Source of the DNA: Chionoecetes opilio
Lineage: Eukaryota; Arthropoda; Malacostraca; Decapoda; Majidae
Length of the DNA: 64,000 bases
NCBI GenBank assembly: GCA_016584305.1
Contig: JACEEZ010001829.1
Location: forward strand, 1 to 64,000
Reading direction: 5' to 3'
In this document: positions 56,793-64,000 of the stretch, one piece after another
How positions within the stretch are numbered: position 1 is the first letter of the stretch
Layout of the letters: every line of letters begins with the position of its first letter
Program-made: the position numbers and the translations under genes
Notes under the pieces: generated by a model
Seen by the model: only the letters and a program-made list of their open reading frames with translations
Told to the model about the DNA's origin: nothing
Databases searched by the model: none

Positions 56793-57119
56793 ACTATCCA
56801 ATACAGTATTATCACTCAATCACTCACTTCTATTTTTTAGCAATAATTTAAAACTAGAGCATCAACACTATTTATTTATCATTCTTTTCATTGATAAGTT
56901 ACTGAGTATATTGAAGATGCTTGTATGTACTTGTAGCTGAGTCATATTTATTGTAATTTAAACTTGTAATATACCACTGTGAACTATGGTAGGCTATGAG
57001 AATTATATATAGACACACACCTACAGACACACTCACACCTATATATATATATGACTATGTATATGCAAAGATGGCAATATCTATATTTTCTGTATCTATC
57101 AGCTGACTTCAAGATCAAG

Positions 57120-58225
57120 ACAAATTTTATAATGCTTCTAAACTTGTCTTGGTGAGTTAGGAATGAAGTTATAGGCGTGTTAGGAAGGTTAAACATGGTG
57201 TTCGTGAGTTAGGAATGGAGTTAATGTCGTGTTAGGAAGGTTAAATAATGCGTTGGTGAGTTAGGAATGGAGTTAATGCCGTGTTAGGAAGGTTAAACAT
57301 GGCGTTGTGAGTTAGGAATGGAGTTATGGCATGTTAGAAAGGTTAAACATGGCATTGTGAGTTAGGAATGGAGTTAATGCCGTGTTAGGAAGGTTAAACA
57401 TGGCGTTGGTGAGTTAGGAATGGAGTTAATGCCGTGTTAGGAAGGTTAAACATGGCGTTGTGAGTTAGGAATGGAGTTAATGCCGTGTTAGGAAGGTTAA
57501 ACATGGCGTTGGTGAGTTAGGAATGGAGTTAATGCCGTGTTAGGAAGGTTAAACATGGCGTTGTGAGTTAGGAATGGAGTTAATGCCGTGTTAGGAAGGT
57601 TAAACATGGCGTTGTGAGTTAGGAATGGAGTTAATGCCGTGTTAGGAAGGTTAAACATGGCGTTGTGAGTTAGGAATGGAGTTATGTCGTGTTAGGAAGG
57701 TTAAACATGGCGTTGTGAGTTAGGAATGGAGTTATGTCGTGTTAGGAAGGTTAAACATGGCGTTGTGAGTTAGGAATGGAGTTATAGTCGTGTTAGGAAG
57801 GTTAAACATGGCGTTGTGAGTTAGGAATGGAGTTAATGCCGTGTTAGGAAGGTTAAACATGGCGTTGTGAGTTAGGAATGGAGTTATGTCGTGTTAGGAA
57901 GGTTAAACATGGCATTGTGAGTTAGGAATGGAGTTAATGCCGTGTTAGGAAGGTTAAACATGGCATTGTGAGTTAGGAATGGAGTTAATGCCGTGTTAGG
58001 AAGGTTAAACATGGCGTTGTGAGTTAGGAATGGAGTTAATGTCGTGTTAGGAAGGTTAAACATGACGATGAGTTAGGAATGGAGTTATGTCAGTTAGGAA
58101 CGTTAAACATGGCATTGTGAGTTAGGAAGGTTAAATATGGCATTCGTGAGTTAGGAAGGGAGTTTTGTCATGTTAGGAATGTTGTGTTAGGAAGGTTAAA
58201 CATGACATTGGTTAGGAATTCAAAT
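57120..58225. repeat. 51-bp minisatellite
   Basis: About 21 copies of GTGAGTTAGGAATGGAGTTA ATGCCGTGTTAGGAAGGTTA AACATGGCGTT, decaying at both ends. Confidence 0.95.
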
Positions 58226-58376
58226 AACTACCTATTTTTTATTTGATTTAGTTAATGAGGTGATTAGACAATTAGTTACAGGCTGGACACTTGAAAGAAT
58301 ATGTACCTATTATATGAATATGAATATGTATATGTATATGTACTATTTCATCCTTTATTTTGTACTGTCGCCTCTG

Positions 58377-58653
58377 TACCGTAGACAACACTATAGTCGC
58401 CAGTCACTCGCCACGGCACTAAAGTCGCCAGGCACAACATATTACGAATTCATTTATATGACCGAACAAGTCGTCACTACGCCTTGTATGTGCCACTGAA
58501 GACATGTAGTGTGATGTACATAATATAAACTACTGTGCATGCGTCTTCAGTGGCACATCAAAGTCTGGAGTGATGCTAAAATTTGTAATATATTGTGCCT
58601 GGCGACATTAGTGCAGTGGCGAGTGACTGGCGACTATAGTGTTATCTACGGTA
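58377..58653. mobile_element. Foldback MITE, family A (277 bp)
   Basis: Inverted ends TACCGTAGACAACACTATAG and CTATAGTGTTATCTACGGTA, the cleanest copy of the family. Confidence 0.9.
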
Positions 58654-58803
58654 ACTCTTGACAACACTGCCATTCATTTGGGTTGGACCTTTGGCAACCC
58701 TGGCTTTTGTACAGAATACTATGCTGTGTGGAACTAGTAAACACATTTTTGGTCATGTGACTTTTACTCAAACTTTGACCCAACCTGACATTATAGGCAT
58801 TTA

Positions 58804-59910
58804 CAGTAAAACCTCTCATATTGGGACTAATTGGGCCAAGGAGTGGTCCGAGTAATGCAAGGATCCGAATAATGGGGGGATAGGTATAAAAAAAAAAAAA
58901 AAAAAAAAAAATTCTCGGCGTATATACATTATATAGCTAGGAAATTTCGACCCTTAGAAAAAAAAAAAAAAAAAATTCTCTGCGTATATACATTATATAG
59001 CTAGGAAATTTCGACCCTTAGAAAAAAAAAAAAAAAAAAAAATTCTCGGCGTATATACATTATATAGCTAGGAAATTTCGACCCTTAGAAAAAAAAAAAA
59101 AAAAAATTCTCGGCGTATATACATTATATAGCTAGGAAATTTCGACCCTTAGAAAAAAAAAAAAAAAAAAAATTCTCGGCGTATATACATTATATAGCTA
59201 GGAAATTTCGACCCTTAGAAAAAAAAAAAAAAAAAAATTCGGCGTATATACATTATATAGCTAGGAAATTTCGACCCTTAAAAAAAAAAAAAAATTGGCG
59301 TATATACATTATATAGCTAGGAAATTTCGACCCTTAGAAAAAAAAAAAAAAAAATTCTCTGCGTATATACATTATATAGCTAGGAAATTTCGACCCTTAG
59401 AAAAAAAAAAAAAAAAATTCTCTGCGTATATACATTATATAGCTAGCTAGGGAAATTTCGACCCTTAGAAAAAAAAAAAAAAAAAAAAATTCGGCGTATA
59501 TACATTATATAGCTAGGAAATTTCGACCCTTAGAAAAGAAAAAAAAATTCGGCGTATATACATTATATAGCTAGGAAATTTCGACCCTTAGAAAAAAAAA
59601 AAAAAAAATCTCGGCGTATATACATTATATAGCTAGGAAATTTCGACCCTTAGAAAAAAAAAAAAAAAAAATTCTGCGTATATACATTATATAGCTAGGA
59701 AATTTCGACCCTTAGAAAAAAAAAAAAAAAAAAAAAGGCGTATATACATTATATAGCTAGGAAATTTCGACCCTTAGAAAAAAAAAAAAAATCTCGGCGT
59801 ATATACATTATATAGCTAGGAAATTTTGACCCCTAAAAAAAAAAAAAAAAAAAAAAAATAGAAGAGGTCCGAATAATGTCAAGTCCCGAATAATGAGGTT
59901 TTTTTTTTCT
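58804..59910. mobile_element. pogo/Tigger-like MITE expanded by a 76-bp array
   Basis: Left end TA|CAGTAAAACCTCTCATATTG. The right end region GTCCCGAATAATGAGGTTTT is its diverged inverse. Between them 13 or so copies of TCTCGGCGTATATACATTAT ATAGCTAGGAAATTTCGACC CTTAG plus an A-run occupy 58886-59850. Confidence 0.8.
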
Positions 59911-59942
59911 TCTGTTACAGTGCACCAGATAGATGTATTTAA

Positions 59943-60148
59943 CCCCTTCACGCCCAGATCTTTCCTTGGCTATAAAAAAATGGTCTGTTGTCGAGCCATA
60001 AAATTACGAGAAGTGACTGAATATACCCAATGAGTTAGTGGACAAGGATACTAAACAGGTCATAGCTATAAAACATTGCTTATAGTCACTAAAAATAGTC
60101 TAATGGTACCCAAATTACAATGGAAATTACGTTCTGTGTCTCAAGGGG
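59943..60148. mobile_element. piggyBac-like MITE, complete (206 bp)
   Basis: TTAA (59939-59942), CCCCTTCACGCCCAGATCTT ... TGTGTCTCAAGGGG, TTAA (60149-60152). Confidence 0.92.
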
Positions 60149-60185
60149 TTAACTATTAAAGGCCCCGGACCCAGGAGAGGAATGA

Positions 60186-60620
60186 GTGGAAAGGCAGGAA
60201 GAGGAAGAGGAGGAGGAGGAGGAAGAAGAGGAAGAGGAGGAGGAGGAAGAAGAAGAAGAGGAGGAAGAGGAGGAGGGGGAAGAGGAGAGGAGAAATAGGA
60301 AGAGGAGAAGGAGGAGGAGGAGGAAGAGAAGAAGAAGAAGAAGAGGAGGAGGAGGAGAAGGAGGAGGAGGAGGAGGGGGAAGAGGAGGAGGAGGAGGAAG
60401 GGGAAGAAGAGAAGGAAGAGGAGGAAGAGGGGGGAAGAAGAGAAGGAGGAGGAGGAGGAGGAGGAGGCACAAGAAGGGGAAGAGGAGGAAGACAAAATAA
60501 GATAAGAAGAAAATTGCAATAGAAAAGGAAAGCAATATAGGAGGAAGAGGAGGAGGAGGAGGAAGAAGAAGAGAAGGAGGAGGAGGAGGAGGAGCCACAA
60601 GAAGAGGAAGAGGAAGTCAG
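60186..60620. repeat. GGA/GAA trinucleotide array
   Basis: Purine-only (GGA/GAA)n to about 60620, apart from a short mixed stretch (60490-60540). Ends CAG|GTGAGT at 60621-60627, which resembles a donor, but there is no evidence of a coding exon. Confidence 0.9.
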
Positions 60621-60983
60621 CAGGTGAGTGTCAACATGGCCGCCAACACAGCTACGTGACCTCCCTCCCTGTGTCATTCCCCGCCTTATTACCGCTACCA
60701 CACTGACCCCTCACCACTCCCCTTCACCAGGTAACCACATAACACCACAGTCATTAACCACAGTGTAGTTAACCACGTTATTACCCCGTAGTTAACGTAT
60801 AAATGAGGTGATATGGTGTGCCCTCCGGTGTTGGGGCAAATCACATGTTTGGTATCGTTTAATTTTATCTGTTTATTTAATCTGTTATCTGTTATCTGTT
60901 GTGTGTTATTAAGTGATACAGATAACAGTGTGTGTGTGTGTGTGTGTTTAATGGGCAGGTAAGCATGGGGTTCATCGCGGCTA

Positions 60984-61423
60984 CAGGGAGTTTCGTACAC
61001 AAGTTGTTTCGTACCCAGATTTTGTTAGTTGTTTCGTACACTGATTTTTGGGTATTTTCGTACATACCTAGTGTCGTTTCGTAACTCTAGTAATTAAGTT
61101 CAACTCAGAGTGTACGAAACTACTATGGTTTCACATAGGCTACGAAACAACTTTTTGGTGTACGAATCTACTGGTGTACGAAACAACTTGTGTACGAACT
61201 GACTGCAGCAGATACGGCAGTTTCGTACACCAGTAGATTCGTACACCAAAAAGTTGTTTCGTAGTCTATATGAAACCATAGTCGTTTCGTACACTCAGCT
61301 CAGAGTTGAACTTGACTACTAGAGTTACGAATCGACACCAGGTATGTACGAAACAACTAAAAAAACTGTACGAAACAACTAACAAAACCTGGGTACGAAA
61401 CAACTTGTGTACGAAACTCCCTG
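60984..61423. mobile_element. Full-length foldback element with GTTTCGTAC repeats (440 bp)
   Basis: Nearly perfect inverted halves, ends CAGGGAGTTTCGTACACAAG and CTTGTGTACGAAACTCCCTG, flanked by TA. GTTTCGTAC or its complement occurs more than fifteen times. The ends resemble the mariner-type element at 15533. Confidence 0.9.
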
Positions 61424-61659
61424 TAACATGGGTAACACTCGTAATTCTTATGGTAAAAATGGAGGAGGACTGCGCGGTTATTTTCTGAGACACTACTAAT
61501 ATTTCCTGGCCTTCACCATTGAATTAACCATTAGCCATTAGTATTGTAGTCTATTAGAGGAGGAATAGCCGCTCTAAGTCCTTATTGGAGTCTGGGTTAG
61601 GTATTGCTCTAACATATTTCCTTTATAAAAAAAAATTCACATGTCCACAAATTGAACTT

Positions 61660-62482
61660 CTATTTGTGAGTTTTTGTGTGTGTTTTAACTCCTTTAAATG
61701 TAGTTTCCATGTTTGTGTATTTACTGCTGTGTTTCTTAAGCTATTTGGGTCATTTAGAGGAAATACAAATAATTTCTTCAGTAGTAATGCCATTTATTTA
61801 AGGTTTACTAATCAATAACTCTTTTTCTACATGAAGTTTAGGAGGAGGATTGTGGGTTTCAGTCTTTAGAATATTTGCGTATCGTTTTAGGTATTAGTTA
61901 TGCGTTTTAGGGTTGATTTCAATGTTTTAGGTTTTGGTGAAGGACTGGGTTTTTTTTACACGTTTTCTACGGGTCATCTTCTTCCTTATATTTGAGGTGT
62001 GAGGGTTTGTGTGTTCCCTGAGTCATCGGTCACTCTCTGCGTGTGTGTGTGCGTGCTGTTACCGTGTATTGCATGTGCCTAGTGAAGGAACACGGCTGCT
62101 TTAGGGGTTTTAAATGTTACGTTAGCGTAAAAACAAAAAAATATTGGCTTTTTTATTGCTACGCCTAGCTATGATCTGTTACTGTTTTTAAGTTACATCA
62201 CTCATGTGCTAACTCACTCATATGTTTCCCGATTTTTTAAGGCCCCCGTGAAAAAAAAGTATTTGTTGTGGAAAATTTGCGCTTTGATATCGTCATCTTT
62301 TCTCACCTTGAATTCCATGAATTCCACGTTATATCATTGTTTTTTTACGGTTAGTGTGTTCTATTTATCATCATTTTACTCGTTCAGTGTTGATTCATTC
62401 ATTAGTTTGTGTTTTTAATGTGTTGTTAGCGAAGGGAAGTAGCGGGAGTGTGGGTGTGGGCGGACCCTGGATGACGTCACAG
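61660..62482 (+). repeat. Promoter-side block, copy 2 (upstream of PRELID1)
   Basis: Collinear with 26120-26764: GAGTTTTTGTGTGTG, GCGTATCGTTTTAGGTA, GGGTTTTTTTTACACG (61947), GATCTGTTACTGTTT (62173), TCATTGTTTTTTTA (62334), CTATTTATCATCATTTTAC, GTGTTGATTCATTCATTA (62388), GAAGGGAA (62432), GATGACGTCACAG (62470). Confidence 0.7.
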
Positions 62483-62654
62483 CTCTGACGTCACGCGTCT
62501 TGTTGATATCCTAGGCGGGAAGCGGCCCGGCTGTCTTATTTCACTACTAGTGTTATTTAGTCCATTGTTAACCTTATATTACGGGATTATCGACCCCATG
62601 GAAGGCTGAGGAAGGGTAGATAAGGAGAATAGTCAAGATAAACCCTGAAAACAG
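62465..62654 (+). promoter_or_regulatory. PRELID1 promoter and 5' noncoding exon
   Basis: Two CRE palindromes TGACGTCA (62472-62479, 62486-62493), an E2F-like GGCGGGAA (62514) and GC-rich sequence, then a likely noncoding exon ending CTGAAAACAG|GTGAGG at 62654. The acceptor at 62788 opens the exon with the PRELID1 start codon, so this is very likely the gene's promoter. Confidence 0.65.
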
Positions 62655-62814
62655 GTGAGGAGGTAGAAATAATGGGTATTATTGATAAATGAGAGAGAAA
62701 AGATGACTTGTTAGGCCTGTTATTTACTATTTATTTATGATATAATGATTGCTACTGTTACCCTTCCCTCCCTTCTCTCCCTCCCCAGGCTAAGTGACCG
62801 AGGGAGGAGTCACC

Positions 62815-62903
62815 ATGAAGTATTATGAGCACAGTAGCGTCCTCAAGTTTCCGTGGGAGCAGGTGGCCCAAGGGATCTGGCAGCGCTACCCCAATCCTGA
62901 GAG
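62815..62903 (+). CDS. PRELID1: PRELID1 coding exon 1
   Basis: MKYYEHSSVLKFPWEQVAQG IWQRYPNPE plus a split Ser/Arg codon; acceptor CTCCCCAG at 62788, donor GTGGGT at 62904. Confidence 0.92.
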
Positions 62904-62917
62904 GTGGGTGTGTCTAG

Positions 62918-62959
<42 letters not shown>

Positions 62960-63585
62960 TTATCCATTTTCAAGCAAATCTATTTATCAAAAAATATTGC
63001 AAATTTTGCAAGGCATACTACCCCTTGCAAAATTTGCAATATTTAAAAAAATATATATATTTGCTTGAAAATGAGTTGCTAGCAGTTATCGGGCATGCTG
63101 AACACGAATCTGGAGTCAGTTTTCAGTTACAATGATTAGAAGTCCCTATTTCAGCCAATTCACAATGACATGATACTTCCAGATATTCCTTAAAAACCAC
63201 AAATTAGACAAAAGTTACTACAAGACATAACAATATGCTAGGCATTGCTAGATTATTCATGACTGCAATAATGAGAGAGAGAAATATAATTTAATACCTC
63301 TATTTTTCCACCTTCCCCCTCCTACTACCCCTCCCGCTACCCTTCCTCATGTCTTAACCTATCACCCCCTACGGCAGCTCCCACGTGTTATCTGAGGACA
63401 CGGTGGTGAGGGAGGTGGTGGGGGGGGTGCTGCACTCCAAGCGGCTCCTCACCAAGACCAACCGCATGCCCAAGTGGGGGGAGCGCATCATCAACGCCCG
63501 GCACGTCAACGTTATAGAGGAGTCTGTGGTGGACCCAGGCAAGCGGGAAATGTGCACCTACACCAGGAATGTGGGGCTGACCAAG
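62815..63585 (+). CDS. PRELID1: PRELI domain protein, N-terminal half (continues past window)
   Basis: Lipid-transfer protein of the mitochondrial intermembrane space; with a TRIAP1/Mdm35 partner it moves phosphatidic acid to the inner membrane for cardiolipin synthesis. Exons seen: 62815-62903 and 63378-63585, in phase, giving 99 residues. MKYYEHSSVLKFPWEQVAQG IWQRYPNPESSHVLSEDTVV and LLTKTNRMPKWGERI ... EESVVDPGKREMCTYTRNV match the PRELID1/prel branch (human WQRYPNP...HVLTEDIVHREV...LLTKTNRMPRWAERL) rather than PRELID3/slowmo. The start lies in CACCATGA within an exon opening at 62789. The rest of the PRELI domain and the C-terminus lie beyond 64000. Confidence 0.93.
62958..63270. mobile_element. 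Palindromic MITE, family B, in PRELID1 intron 1
   Basis: TTTCAAGCAAATCTATTTAT and ATATATTTGCTTGAAAATGA form the hairpin; GGGCATGCTGAACACGAATC and GATACTTCCAGATATTCCTT match the relative at 42930-43312 in inverse order. A (GT)n(GA)n run precedes it. Confidence 0.88.
63378..63585 (+). CDS. PRELID1: PRELID1 coding exon 2
   Basis: SHVLSEDTVVREVVGGVLHS, KRLLTKTNRMPKWGERIINA and RHVNVIEESVVDPGKREMCT YTRNVGLTK. Acceptor TACGGCAG at 63377, donor GTGGGT at 63586. Confidence 0.93.
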
Positions 63586-63611
63586 GTGGGTGTGGGTGTC
63601 AGAGCTGGGCA

Positions 63612-64000
63612 CTAAATACATGGAATGTATTTAAATACCAAATACAGGGGAGAAATGTATTTAAATACCAAATACAGGGGAGAAATGTATTTAAATACTA
63701 AATACAGGGGAGAAATGTATTTAAATACCAAATACAGGGGAGAAATGTATTTAAATACCAAATACAGGGGAGAAATGTATTTAAATACTAAATACAGGGG
63801 AGAAATGTATTTAAATACCAAATACATGGGAGAAATGTATTTAAATACCAAATACAGGGGAGAAATGTATTTAAATACTAAATACAGGGGAGAAATGTAT
63901 TTAAATACTAAATACAGGGGAGAAATGTATTTAAATACTAAATACAGGGGAGAAATGTATTTAAATACCAAATACAGGGGAGAAATGTATTTAAATACCA
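63612..64000. repeat. 30-bp minisatellite AAATGTATTTAAATACCAAATACAGGGGAG
   Basis: At least 13 copies, period exactly 30 bp, running off the window edge inside a PRELID1 intron. The minus-strand frame of repeated FKYISPLYLV is an artefact of a period divisible by three. Confidence 0.97.

Noticed and set aside
60186..60500. Open frame of about 100 codons, almost all Glu/Gly/Arg
   Set aside because: Translation of a GGA/GAA microsatellite; frames on both strands are open for the same reason.
63612..63971. Minus-strand repeat protein (FKYISPLYLV units)
   Set aside because: A 30-bp intronic minisatellite whose period is divisible by three.

Overview
The window looks like nuclear DNA of an arthropod, most likely a decapod crustacean (inference). 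It holds spliced animal genes with GT..AG introns and consistent exon phases. About three quarters is introns and spacers packed with dinucleotide microsatellites, minisatellites, tRNA-derived SINEs, CR1-like LINE tails and short DNA transposons. There are no operons, no CRISPR arrays and no convincing stand-alone RNA gene.

Layout, all three genes on the plus strand. (1) 1323-20205: UAP1, UDP-N-acetylhexosamine pyrophosphorylase, 11 coding exons, about 535 residues. It makes UDP-GlcNAc, the precursor for chitin and glycans. Two small in-frame exons (33 and 66 nt) sit where human UAP1 has its alternatively spliced insert. One base too many in exon 5 breaks the frame. (2) 28396-53767: JARID2, the PRC2 accessory protein, 22 coding exons and roughly 3,090 residues. 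The K116-like methyl-lysine motif, the EDFLTFLC motif, JmjN, ARID, a degenerate JmjC and a Cys-rich C-terminus are all recognisable. One 5.1-kb Pro/Thr/Ser/His-rich exon accounts for most of the extra length and needs two frame changes to be read through. (3) 62815-63585, running off the right edge: PRELID1 (prel), a mitochondrial intermembrane-space phosphatidic-acid transfer protein; the two exons seen cover its N-terminal half.

Between UAP1 and JARID2 (20.2-28.3 kb) are AC/GT arrays, a foldback MITE, a GATA-type array, a CCAAT/YY1-rich stretch (25.8-25.9 kb), a block ending in a CRE (26.1-26.8 kb), a SINE and a second foldback MITE. Between JARID2 and PRELID1 (53.8-62.6 kb) are a 74-bp minisatellite seeded by the JARID2 stop-codon region, TTCC and 51-bp arrays, four DNA-transposon relics and a second copy of the same promoter-side block, again ending in CREs.

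Most notable: (a) a diverged, collinear, roughly 0.65-0.8-kb block lies upstream of both JARID2 and PRELID1, each copy ending at a TGACGTCA site; (b) at least ten exon-intron junctions of UAP1 and JARID2 have a second (sometimes third) copy of the junction, exon edge plus splice site, inside the neighbouring intron; (c) three unrelated DNA-transposon families each contain a copy whose interior has grown into a tandem array. The three genes do not form a pathway.
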